DNA of 64,000 bases from Utricularia gibba (Eukaryota; Streptophyta; Magnoliopsida; Lamiales; Lentibulariaceae), in contig CM007989.1 of assembly GCA_002189035.1 (NCBI GenBank), positions 7,669,501 through 7,733,500 on the forward strand, written 5' to 3'. Every line of letters begins with the position of its first letter. Positions within the stretch are counted from its first letter, which is position 1. The notes under the pieces were generated by a model. The model worked only from the letters and a program-made list of their open reading frames with translations. It had not been told where the DNA came from and did not search any database. The position numbers and the translations under genes are program-made. Shown here piece by piece: positions 22,501 through 33,952 of the stretch.

Positions 22501-24930
22501 TTTTAATGTGATATTATGTATTTTAACACATTCTGCATCTCACCATACACAAGTGAAATGTCGTCTTTCACCTTGTTTCTTCTCCGTTGTGCCGGAACGC
22601 GGCTGCTTTTCAACCCCATTCTTCATCTCAGGTTATCAACCGCAGAGACGTCTTCCCGCTTGCTGCTTCCCTCGATTTCATCTCCATTGCCGGAATACGG
22701 CTGGTCTATGCTGAGGCAGGGAAGGAGGATACTTGCTTGTGAGAATAAATGGCGATCGTCCCTAGTCCGTTGCCGTGACAAGTAATTCATATTAAAACAA
22801 ATAATTACATATCAAAAAAATGAAATTAAAATAATAAAATATATAAAAAATTATAGATCAGTATTAATCAATTCGACCAATGTAATCTATGTATAATTAA
22901 AATTAACATCTATTCTTTCGACACATCAAATCTTTAATTTTAACAATCCAAAGATTAGTATTCCTTCTCCTATTTCCCTCTCCCGGTGGTGGGCAATAGA
23001 TTAACCCTTTCAAGGGTAAAAGACTCATTCCACCTACATCATCATCATCATGCATCATAGCATAGTGTTCGCAGGTTGCATTTTACCATCTCCATATTCA
23101 TCATAGGTGACCATGGGAAATATTAAAATAATACTTTTTAAAAAATAAAACAACGCAGTGGAGAACTGGAGAAGCCAAGAGATACACTGACAGATTAACC
23201 AGCATTCATTACTCAGTCTACTCCTAAAAAGCATACACAAGTAGCTGCCTGAAGACAACTGCAAATTTTCCAATATTAAATAATAAAAGCAGATATATTT
23301 TTTAATAAAATTAAAAAATAAATCACAAGCGTTCAAAATTAGTTATTGTTAATAAATATTTTTTTTATTAAAATGAACATCCAATATATAATTTTTGTGA
23401 CTTATTATATAGCAGAGGTGAGATTGACCACTTTTATGTATATGAACTAAATTTTAAAAGATATCTATCATAATTTGATTGCCGTTGTTCAAAATAAAAA
23501 TAAGGTGAAGTTTTTTAGAAGGATTTGTAATAATATTAACTTTGTGAGTGCCCATAAATTTTTATATAATAAATGTCATGGATAATTAAAAAAGTAAAAA
23601 AAAAAATCATTCGTATTCCAAGCTATTTGAAATAAAAAAAATGACAAACAAAATTGAATAATCATTATCCAAAATACTAAAAAAATATTTATAAATATGA
23701 ATCCAAAAAATTAATATATTTCCTAATTTAAACTGATAAAATTATATAGCTGACACATAAAATGATTTCAAAAGTAACTAAAATAAAAATGAATATTTAT
23801 TTTTTTATTATTACAACACTCGTGTGAGTTGTTGCCCCGTAGGCCATATCTTGTTCTTGCATCTGCTTTGATTCAGGTCACCAAAAGTACCTTGTTTTTA
23901 TTGCCTTCTTTGCCATCATCTCTTCTCACAATTATTTCTCCTTTCGCTGGGGGCCCCACCCTTGTTCACATGTAATTTTGATGACATTATTATAAAAAAA
24001 TTTAATGAGATATAGGTAAAAGTGTGAGTAGTGTATTACAATTATACCATATTGTACATTTTGAATATTTAAATCCTACGATTTTACATTTTTCTTTTTC
24101 TGATAAAAAGGATTTATAAAAATTCGTATATTAATTTATTTAATCACATTTTATTCTTATCTATAATTAATGTGAGATATTATTATTAAACTCTAATATT
24201 TAATCCACCTTTTATTAGATACTCAACATACTCAGTAACTAGCCACTTCTTCCATTATTGGTACACATCCGAATTTGAATCTGATACCAAAGGTCATGAT
24301 CTATGTGTTACTAAAATATCATTGTTTTAAGTTTTCGTTTTCTTTGAAAAAAAATCTTATATAATATTAGGAGTATCTATCTATTTAAATACATACATTA
24401 CCTTGTTCATAACCAATGTAGAATAACATAACTAGGTCTCTAGCCTAATTTATATAAACATTATGACATAAATATTATTCATTATTTGAAATAATTGAAA
24501 TTTTTATATACTGTTTAATTTGTAAAATTAAAATGATATTCTAATTTTAAAACATTGTTTATTAGGTAAATAAATGAAGATTGGGTTTTATTTAAATTGA
24601 AACACAGAATGAATTATAATTCCTAATTTAAACTCTATTAATCCTATCCACCGAATAATAAATAAAGTAAATTTTTTATATTAAAATTGATGAAATTTTT
24701 TAAAAGATATAATAATTTGGCATATTATACATACACTTGAGTCATGTTTGGTTGATCAATTTGAATATGTTTGACTGAATATATATTATGTTCTATGTGT
24801 TTGTTAAAATTTTTTATTAAATCCATGAAAAAAAAAACATGCATGATACTTAATAAATTAAATCAATTCATTCCTTTAAATTTAACCAAACATGCCTAGA
24901 TTTTCAAGGGGTTGGATGAAGTGAAGGGAG
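22500..24930. other. AT-rich spacer upstream of the ATH1-like gene
   Basis: A small neutral-composition block (22550-22790) contains a diverged internal repeat (GCCGGAACGCGGCTG, then GCCGGAATACGGCTG). The rest is strongly AT-rich and shows no gene. Confidence 0.5.
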
Positions 24931-24963
24931 AAAAGAGTGAGACCCAAAAAGCTGCAAGTGAAA

Positions 24964-25131
24964 ATGCATCATCACCATCATCATGCTTCTCTGCATTTCT
25001 TTTCTTCTGTTTTGTTTTTTCATTTTTTGGAGCTGCTGCCTCCTTCTGAATTAGGTGACTGTGCGATGTCCCACGCTATAGTCGAGCTTCATGGGTTGGT
25101 TCAAGATGATTCAGAGTTTAGCTTCGCATAG
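24964..25131 (+). other. Upstream ORF candidate with His run, ATH1 5' region
   Basis: ORF of 55 codons beginning M followed by six His. It lies about 670 nt before the end of the presumed leader of the downstream homeobox gene. It would be a uORF only if transcription starts upstream of it, which the sequence does not settle. Confidence 0.2.
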
Positions 25132-25467
25132 ACTAACTAACTAAAGCAGGCCAGCTCACTGGCTGCTGCTGGCGTGCTGCGCAGTGTGTGCAGATGCAAA
25201 ACCCAGTGGTCATTATAGCACACGAGTCTTTCGAGAGAGAGGAAATGATTCTGGGGATCAGAACACAACAGGCTCTGGATCTGAATTCTCTCTTGGGTTT
25301 TGTATTCTTTCTCCAACTTTTCACTTGTTTCGTGCGCAGGTGAAAAAACAAAAGCAGAGGCAGGGGAGGGGAGGGGCCACTTGGTTTGCGTTTGGCTTTT
25401 TATTCTTTGTATTCTCAGATTTTTTTGTTGGTGGGGCTCAGGAGGTACTGAGTGAGTGAGTACCTGC

Positions 25468-25623
25468 ATGAGCAAGGATAATGTTTGTTCTCTTCTCTTC
25501 TCTTTTTTCTTCTTACACACAGCATTTGTGCAAAATATCCTTTGGATTTTGAGTTTCTTCACTGTTTGGGAAGAAGGGGTAACCAATGATTTCCTACATA
25601 TAGCTATCTATCATCAACCATAG
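25468..25623 (+). other. Upstream ORF candidate in the ATH1-like leader
   Basis: Short ORF starting ATGAGCAAGGATAATG and ending about 180 nt before the main ATG. It encodes a hydrophobic Phe/Leu-rich peptide. Its position fits a translated uORF in a long leader; the transcription start is unknown. Confidence 0.3.
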
Positions 25624-25802
25624 AAGAATCCCCTCTACCCACAATTTCCCAGGAACAACTGCTGGTTTTGAAGAACTGCTTGTTTCTTCTCTGTTCACCT
25701 GCAGGTGTTCCTTCTCCACGAGCAACAAAGGTTTTGATTTAAGCCTTCTTTTTCCTGGTTTCCTGAGTAGTGCTTCTTTATCACAGCCCACAGATTTGTG
25801 GA

Positions 25803-27564
25803 ATGGATATGCAAACAGAAGCAGCGGCTCCTCTAAGCTATGTTCTTACAGAGACAGCCTCTGTTTACCCTGCGGATTCTCTGGTGCAAAACTCAAACCA
25901 GTACCATTTACAGCCTTCACTCTTTTCTTCATCACTCCATGAAGCCTTTGCTGGTTTCAGTAGTGACCCAAGAGTTTCTGTTCCTGGAGCACCTTTTTCT
26001 AGTGATACTTATGAGTGTCCAAGAAGCATTGTTGGCACCTCTGGTGTCTATGGAGGTTTCTTGCCTATTGAAACTGCCTGCGGTAACAAATTTATGTCTC
26101 CTCAGGGTGGAGGTGGAAATACCTCTCAGAATGAATGGCTGATGAATGCAGCCTCTAACCATCTGACTTCTAGATTTAACAATGGGCTGTCTCTAAGCCT
26201 TGCTGCAAATCCATCTTTCATTAAGCCTTCCAAGCCCTTCCTTGGCTCAGCTGCTTTCTTGCATGTAATGCAAGAAATTCTGGCTGAAATTGCGAGCTTT
26301 GCCCTTGACCACAACATCTGCTGTTCATCTGAAGAAAATAGAGTTGCTGCAAACTCCATCGGTGGTTTCTCAGATCAGACCAGGCCCTTCTTGGGAGCTG
26401 AAACCAAGAAGAAACATCTCTTAGGTTTACTGCAACTGGTGAGCAAACGGACAACTTAAAATCTAAGCTATTCATCATCCATTCATTCACTAATATCCCC
26501 TGGTTTGATGCATGGCATGTTGCAATTCTAGGTTGATGAACAATACAATCAGTGTTTAGATGAAATCCACACAGTTATCTCAGCATTCCACGCAGTAACT
26601 GATCTTGATCCCAATCTCCATGCCAGATTCGCACTCCCCAGAATCTCCATCATGTACAAGAACCTCAGGGGAAGAATCAGTAGCCACATTCTTGCAATGG
26701 GATCCGACCCAAAAGAGGGGGAAGTGGATAGCAAGTGTTTGATTGAAAAACAGTGGAGTTTACAGCAGCTTAAAAAGAAAGACCAACATCAGCTGTGGAA
26801 GCCTCAACGAGGACTCCCTGAACAATCTGTCTCCGTTTTGAAGGCCTGGATGTTTCAGAATTTCCTTCATCCGTAAGCTCTAAAACCCATTACCAGTCTC
26901 CTACACCTCAAAGTTCACTTCTTTTGTTTTTAAAGAATGAGTGACGAATGAATGGATAACAAGTTCTACTGCACTGGAATGTAAAAAAAATGGTTCCTGG
27001 AGTTCCCTGAAGTGGTAAAAGGTAAAAGAAAAATGCTTAAAGTGGGTGACTTTTTACAGGTACCCCAAGGATGCTGAGAAGCACTTGCTTGCTTTGAAGA
27101 GCGGTTTGACAAGAAGCCAGGTGCATTCAAAAATTAAATACACAACTATTCAGCTTCTACTACCAGTGTGCTTCTACTACTACTAGTGTGCTACTGTTTT
27201 CCAATTAATATGCTGCGTGCACTGCTACTTCCTCTTGCGTGTATTTGGGGTTTTCTCTAAACTCGTGCAGCTTTCGACAAAACCCATAATCAAATTTCTT
27301 TCCCCATATGACAATCAAACAGAAAACATTAAAAAATGAGTTCATTTTACCTAATTTGACTGAGGAATTGGATTCGAAGCGCAGGTGTCAAACTGGTTTA
27401 TCAATGCCAGGGTTCGTCTGTGGAAGCCGATGATTGAGGAGATGTACGCGGAGACCAACCGAAGGAAATCATCATCATCATCTTGCCGTAGCATCAAGAA
27501 CAATCAAGAATCTTCTGCTGCCTTAAAAACATCATCATCCATTCCAACTTCGCCTTTCTACTGA
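25803..27564 (+). CDS. ATH1: BELL-class (BLH) homeodomain transcription factor, ATH1-like, 4 exons
   Basis: TALE homeodomain protein. BELL proteins dimerise with KNOX proteins in the nucleus and control meristem and organ-boundary development; Arabidopsis ATH1 acts in vegetative growth and flowering time (family knowledge). Exons are 25803-26438, 26532-26872, 27060-27120 and 27385-27564: 1218 nt, 405 residues. In order: a poorly conserved N-terminus with GLSLSLA (an EAR-like LSLSL) near residue 127; a SKY-type helix ([12 protein letters not shown]) near 150; the BELL domain from [16 protein letters not shown] to about 265; and a TALE homeodomain at about 296-360. The homeodomain carries the three-residue-loop signature [10 protein letters not shown] and the recognition helix [18 protein letters not shown]1 assignment rests on the SKY/BELL wording and the short tail after the homeodomain. 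The start is the first ATG in frame. Confidence 0.92.
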
Positions 27565-27771
27565 TGAAGAAGAAGACCAAGAAGAAGAAGCAGATTTGTA
27601 GGTGTTCTGTGTATCCAAATTAATTAATTTAATTATGGAAATTTCCGTACTGAATATTAAATTTTATTATTATTTTTATTTTTAAAAAATCATAAACGAT
27701 GTCAACTGTGGAATGTCGATTCTATCCTTTTCTCCAAATGCCAAATTGCCCCCATCTCTTTCTTCACTGGT
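27565..27771. other. Short convergent spacer between ATH1-like and NDL genes
   Basis: The two stop codons are about 200 nt apart and the genes converge, so their 3' UTRs very probably abut or overlap. Confidence 0.6.
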
Positions 27772-29974
27772 TCATGTTTGTTGAGGGATTCTCGTCTTGA
27801 TCGGCTTCAACTTCAGGCCCATGCTTTCCGGCGAGAAAAGCTCAGGGGAAAAGGACGAGGGGCTCAAAGGGCTCCTTGGGCTCACGCTCCCATGGCAGAG
27901 CTTGTGGAACCCGTAAGCCATGAGGAAACACTCCAATGGCATCAGCATTGCATCCGGTTGCTCCTCTGTAACCAGGGATCCGCAGCCCTGAACCTGAAAC
28001 ACAATCGATAGAGCGCAAGCGCGACGAGTTACAAGGCGATGGAGATGGCTTGGCAGACCTCAACCAACGCAGTGTATCTGCTGTCAAGCTTTGAAGCCAT
28101 GTGAAGAGATTCACGGTGGAAGGGGGAGCTGTCTCCGACAATGATCAGCGACCGGCATTTCAGCCTCCGTAACCCATCGGAGATGTCCGGTCTCCTGCCA
28201 GAATTGCGGTGTATTTACTAAGAATTTCAGGTTCAAAAGGGGAACGGAACACCATTGTGCTCCCCTGTTTCTCTGGAAACGATGAACAAGCGTACCCGTT
28301 GATAGCTTCGACGTATTGGAGCACATCGGAGGTCCGCCTCTCAGCCAGCAACTGCAGAATACAGAAGCTGTGGGTAATGGGTAGTGATAACAATTGAGCA
28401 TAACGAACGATTCGAGAGAAGCAGCGAATACGAACCCTTCGACATGACTGTACAATATCTGATTCTGGAAGGTCAGCACTTCCGAGCACCGCCTGCAAGA
28501 CATCATGGGAAAGAAGACATTTTTTCTGAACAACAAAAGGGGAGATACAGATAAGAACAGGCAAGCAAACCTTGCTGAAGTAGCGCCTAAGCAGTAACTC
28601 CTTCACTATGCCACACATGCCGCAAAGGTAGAGAAAATTTGACATCAACTGCAAATACGGAAGATGAGATTTAAGTTGCAGGGAGTTCAGAAGCTGAAAA
28701 GCCATTTGCAGAAGCACATATAACCTTGTTGCAGAACCATTCTGTCCAAGATGGTGATTTACAGAGGGGGGAAACGAGGATCAAGCCCATTACACGCCTG
28801 GTGTACTTCAACTGGTGTAAGGACACAAGCATAAAAGAACGTTGATTTATTTCCTCTACGATCAACAGAAGAAAAAAGCATTTCCATGTCAATGACGGAG
28901 GCAACTCACAGCAAAGAGAGTCAGGATATAAGCGCCGGCCGTTACACCAAGACACATCACTGCACCGAGTCTGTAGAAGGCGCAGGTTTTCATCTTTTTG
29001 GACCTCATAGGCACGGAAAAATGATTCAAAGGAGAGCAAAATGGTTGCAGTTAAATGCTTACCCAAAATAATTAAGGATCTCAACAATTTGATCAGCGAA
29101 ATCATATGCTGTCATTGATGGCTCGTCAGAACTGGGTACACCAGCATCTAACTGCAGTAGTTTATAACACAGTGCAATATTAGCAGTAGAAGAACACTGC
29201 ACATTGGGAGTTATCGGATTGCAAGAAACGAACATCATGACCGGGAGGGGTAATGTGGTAGATGCAGAAGTTGTGAAGAAGATAACGAAATGCTTCATGG
29301 TATAAAAACAGTCCTTGGAAGCACGATTCATCTGGTTGTTCAGAAACAGAATGCAGGGAATAGTCACCACTCATTCATGAGATATTGAACAGAAGAAAGA
29401 ACATTGAAATAGAAATAGTAGTTCGAGATTTCACGAATGGACTTGAGAAATGTAGATTTCTCCCACTTACAGTTTAAAGCCAAGTCAGGATACGTGATGA
29501 GCGCTGGTTTTTCTCGATCCCCTAAAACGAAAACAGATACATTCCCATTGTTTGTTCTCACGATGTGCTCCTGCAAAACCACCCAAGATATTTCACAAGG
29601 CAATTATACACCCCGGCCACTTTGATTCAAAATCCAAATGAATACAGATATGATTTGATCACATGGGAAGTTCCATTTACAAGCAGTGATCGTCCCTTTT
29701 CATCAAAGGTTGGATTTTTGCAAATCCACCTCACCATGAACGTGATCCAACATGAATCCACGAAATTTGTATTGTTTACTTAATCAAAACAGAACCACGC
29801 ATCAGCAAATGGAATCCAGAATACCAAGCTCACACCATTTGATTGCAAGTATTAGGCGAAAGTTGAGAGAAACTACAATGTGGGTATTACAAAAGAACAG
29901 AACGCGCACCTTTCCTGCGAGGGGGTGTAGCAATCCATACAAATGGAAACTGAATCACTGGAATCTGCCGCCAT
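27772..29974 (-). CDS. NDL: NDR/N-MYC downregulated-like protein (NDL, SF21 family), 11 exons, apparent 1-nt deletion in exon 1
   Basis: Alpha/beta-hydrolase-fold protein without hydrolase activity. Arabidopsis NDL proteins bind G-protein beta-gamma and RGS1 and modulate auxin transport (family knowledge). Minus-strand exons: 29974-29910, 29570-29471, 29331-29234, 29151-29063, 28970-28910, 28811-28725, 28648-28571, 28492-28436, 28351-28296, 28194-28059, 27993-27772. Conserved strings: [112 protein letters not shown], and the C-terminal Ser/Pro repeats ending [12 protein letters not shown]. The lengths sum to 1049 nt, one short of 350 codons. Exon 1 ([11 protein letters not shown]...) ends out of phase with exon 2 (EHIVRTN...). 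One extra C in the C-run at 29921-29925 would restore phase. Start chosen by resemblance to the NDL N-terminus. Confidence 0.9.
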
Positions 29975-30071
29975 TGCGGTCACTTTGTTTTCTTTTTCAG
30001 TTTCTTTTTCTTTCTTTCTACAAAAATAGCGATTGGGCGCACTTCTGCATCAGATTCCTCCAATGCCGGAT

Positions 30072-30082
30072 TGATATATACT
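30072..30082 (-). promoter_or_regulatory. TATA box for the NDL gene
   Basis: Minus-strand TATATAT-type element within GTTAGTATATATCAATCC, about 100 nt upstream of the NDL ATG. It fits a transcription start near 30045. Confidence 0.4.
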
Positions 30083-30099
30083 AACTGATGAACGATCCT

Positions 30100-32370
30100 C
30101 TCCCTCTCTCTTCCCCCGTCCCTCCCCCGTAAATCGTCGCTTTCCGTGGGAGTAACTCTACATGTGGGCGTCGTCTTATACATCACAACGGCTAGTGAAG
30201 ACTCAACGGTAACTTGGCCGCAGCCACCGTCGCCCGGTCCCCGGGAGCCTCGGATCGATCACGTGCGCGTAAAGATCCCGTGGGCCCCAGAGATCGCGGA
30301 GACTACATTATACACATCTACCGTATTTAATTACCCGAATTAATTCCTTTCGTTTTTTTTTTCTTAATTTCCTTTTTTATATATATTTACTCATGACAGA
30401 CCATTGGGTTAAAAAAAATTACTGCGGAGATAGACCTTCACTTTAACGGTATATTCTCAATATAGAAGATTCCAACTAAAAATAGCAAGCCCGTACAGAA
30501 TCTTGCTTGGATGGGTGTTGATTCCGATCAGTTATTATTATTTTTCACCGCGGCTATTATGAAGGTACCACAGCATGAGCAGAAGGCACAACATTCCAAT
30601 TCAGAAGGTTAACTGAAGGAGAATAAGAGTTAAATGCAGCAGCACGCGTGATTAATTAAAAAACGGTATTAAAAATTGTTTTAAAATTTAGGATTATATT
30701 CAATATTTTTCGGATTTAATTCAATATTTTATGAAAAATTTAATATATAATTTGAATAATTATTTTTTTCAATTTAAAAAATTTTTAATTGATGAGAATA
30801 AGATAAAAAAATTAATTTATTTAAAATGATTAATTTTTTACATGATATTTAATTAATTGGATCAAAATTAGATTTTCTATATGAAACTACTAATATTAAG
30901 TAAAGTAAGAGAATATATAGTTTTAAATATATATAATCTTGTACATATAATTAAAAAAATATTATTAATTTCGAGTTCATTTAAATTCAAGAAATAAATA
31001 CAGTATAATTTATAATCGCTACTTTAAATCCTATTAATTAAACACTGCCTAAGTACACCAAATGGGTTGAATTCAATTTTATAACATGGATCTCAATAAT
31101 ATTTAATCAATTTATTGTGGCATAAGAATAATAATAATAATAATAATGTGAATAATGGACAAGTGTGAAGAATTAATGTATTTTTTTATTTGAAAAAATA
31201 GTGGTGGACCAAAATATTAACTTCACAAGGGGTTGATATGTAATCTTCTTCATTTATTAGAGCAGCCCACTTACATTTAGTGCACTAACCCCAGGGAGTT
31301 GGTGATTCTTATCAAATTCCATTTTCCAAATCTAGGGATTTTGATTGGTATGTTTTGTTCATGATTAATTAGATTTAACATATACTGCATTTCATTTTAA
31401 ATAGATTTAAAATATATTTGGTGTCCATTTAGTCATTTAATTAGAATAAAATTCTATTTTTCAAAAACTATTTATTTTAAAAGAATTCTAATATTATACA
31501 AGTTTTTATAATTTCTTAATAATGAGAATCATTTTTTGAAATAAAAATCATTCGTATTCAATCATAACATTAATTATAAAATAATTTTATAAAACAAAAA
31601 ACTATTCCAAAGATATCCCATGAGATTTTAATTAAACCCATGTTTAGTGTACGTATTTATGGGAAAATTTTACGTAGACCATAATATTCGCTTAAATAGT
31701 TTTAAAAAAAGTGTTTTAATTCCCATTATTTTATCAAAATATGAAAAAAATAAGAACTACATATATCCGATTTTTAAGTATTGATAATTAGTTATAACTG
31801 ATACTTAAAACGTGAAGATAAAAAATAATTAAATAAAAAAGATTAAACATTGAATATATCCAATTTATCAAAATATGAATATGTACGATACGTCAAATAT
31901 AAAAACTAAATATACTAATGAAGACTAATCATGTCATTTTCATTAAACATTATCGATTAATATGAATGCCATCGAGTGCCCATGTATTTATACGTGTAAA
32001 GTTAAATTATAGTTATGTTAAAACATGTGTTTAAAATAAATATACGTGTTTAAAACAAATATATCGTGAAATACGTATATAAAATATGTAAAAAAACCTA
32101 TGAACATACGACCTAATTAATTAACGGTTTGGATTAAAATATCGATGATCAGCTAGTGGCTTTCTGGTTCAAAATGCAAACGCCTGGATGCAACAATGGC
32201 TGTGTTCTTCTGGAAACCGTGTTGATACATATAATCAGGGAGCTGATTGAGCACAATGGATCCATGAAGTTCAAGTGACATGATGGGAAGCCCTTATTCC
32301 AATTACTAGTCCGGAAACCGAAAGCAGCACCCAAACTTCAGATGGAAACATTAGGCAATACAGAGTACCA
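30100..32370. other. AT-rich intergenic spacer
   Basis: The first 250 nt (NDL upstream region) is GC-richer. From 30350 on the DNA is very AT-rich, with an (AAT)n run at about 31129-31146. No ORF or RNA gene is credible. Confidence 0.6.
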
Positions 32371-32377
32371 GTTGCTG

Positions 32378-33500
32378 TTACCTGGTCCACCAATGGAGGA
32401 AATCCTTGCGCCTGTTGATCTTCTTCTGCAGCTGAAGCAGACCGTAGAGAAGAGCTTCTGCGGTGGGAGGGCAGCCTGGAACGTAGATGTCGACTGGGAC
32501 GATGCGATCGCAGCCTCTCACGACGGAGTATGAGTAGTGGTAGTATCCTCCGCCGTTGGCACAGCTCCCCATCGATATCACCCACCTTGGCTCAGGCATT
32601 TGGTCATAGACTCTGAAAAGGATGTGAACCAAACAAGAATCATTAACCTTTTCATGAGTTCAAAGCTTTATAAGATAAGAGAACGGGCATTAGGGGCTTT
32701 TTTGGATGAACTCTGGAGGCATTCTTCTGAATTTCAATTGCAATGAATCAAAGCCAAACAAGTAAATTCAGCAGTATAATCTCTGTTATTGAAAAGGAAA
32801 GAAACAATCTGCAGTTTTCTTGATTCACTGGAGTGACCCTTGAAACGGGTAACCAAATGGGAGCGGAGCAGCAAATCCATCATTTACAATTCATGTTGTG
32901 TTCTTAAATTCGGATTGATGTTCAAGATTCAATCTTGGGCAGCAAATTAACAATTCTAGACGAGCATAAAATATCCCCTTTACCCCTAAACCTCATTCAC
33001 AATCACAATGCAAGAACATCAAGCGGCAGTGAACGAGGATTCAAAATCTGACAAGAGCCCTAATTAGGAAAAAAAAAAACTCACTTGCGCAGGGCAGGCG
33101 CCATCTTATTGGTAAGCGTCCCAGCAACAATCATGCAATCGGATTGCCTAGGGCTAGGCCTGAAAATGATCCCAAAACGATCCAGATCGTAGCGAGCCGC
33201 CCCAGTGTGCATCATCTCCACAGCGCAGCAAGCGAGGCCAAAAGTCATGGGCCAAATCGACCCACGGCGAGCCCAATTCAGCAGGTCATCGACCTTAGAA
33301 ATCACGAACTCCGCAGCCTTAGACAAGCCGGCGGACGAAGACGTCGACGGTGGCGGAGAAGACGCATAGGGCGCGGGAGAGGAAGAAGAAGCAGATGCAA
33401 ATGAAGGAACGGTGGTGTGCAGGGAGACCGCGGCAACGCGGTGGTGCAACACCGCTGTTTGCCGGAGCTTGGCGCCGGCGCTTCTCGCGATCTGAGCCAT
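32378..33500 (-). CDS. NDUFS7: NADH:ubiquinone oxidoreductase 20 kDa subunit (PSST/NDUFS7), 2 exons
   Basis: Core subunit of mitochondrial complex I that carries iron-sulfur cluster N2 and passes electrons to ubiquinone. Exons are 33500-33085 and 32612-32378: 651 nt, 216 residues. The first 70 or so residues are Ala/Ser/Pro-rich and basic, as expected for a mitochondrial presequence. The mature part has all the expected cluster ligands: adjacent cysteines in [10 protein letters not shown], Cys in GSCANGG, and Cys in [14 protein letters not shown]. It also contains RSPRQ-type sequence ([16 protein letters not shown]) and ends in the conserved DFLHWWTR. It lies head-to-head with the sigma-factor gene; the two start codons are 452 nt apart, so the genes may share a promoter. 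Genes of this subunit in plants are nuclear, as here. Confidence 0.96.
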
Positions 33501-33952
33501 TTTTTATTACCTAATTCTACCTCTCGAAGCGTCGGTCGATTCGCTGGAGCGTAGAGAACAAACACGGCGAGTCGCAAAAGAATAAAAAAAGGAGTTGTGA
33601 TGACGTGGCTTCTCTTGGTCCATTGCACCGGCTCCAAACTGGAGAGATTATTTTATTTTTTTTAAAAAGAAAATTTAAAAAAATCTTTTTAAATGCGCAT
33701 TTTAAGTTCTCATATACATTCGCATCGGCAGGCGAAAGGATGAGTGACGATGCAGTTCAGATGAGATGGGGAATCAGTGGCTGAGAGCTGACAAGGATTA
33801 GCATATCATGGCGGGGCCGGGCGGATTCGTATTCTGTAGAAAACCAACGAAACGAGGAATGGGTTTTAGATTCAATTTTGAGGGTGTTGTAAGCATAGTG
33901 GAGTATATTCCCTGCTGCTTCTTCTTCTGAAGAAGCAACCTCTACTTTCCTT

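Noticed and set aside
27772-29974. Calling the NDL gene a pseudogene
   Set aside because: Ten of eleven exons are intact with consensus splice sites; a single missing base in a C-run is more likely an assembly error.
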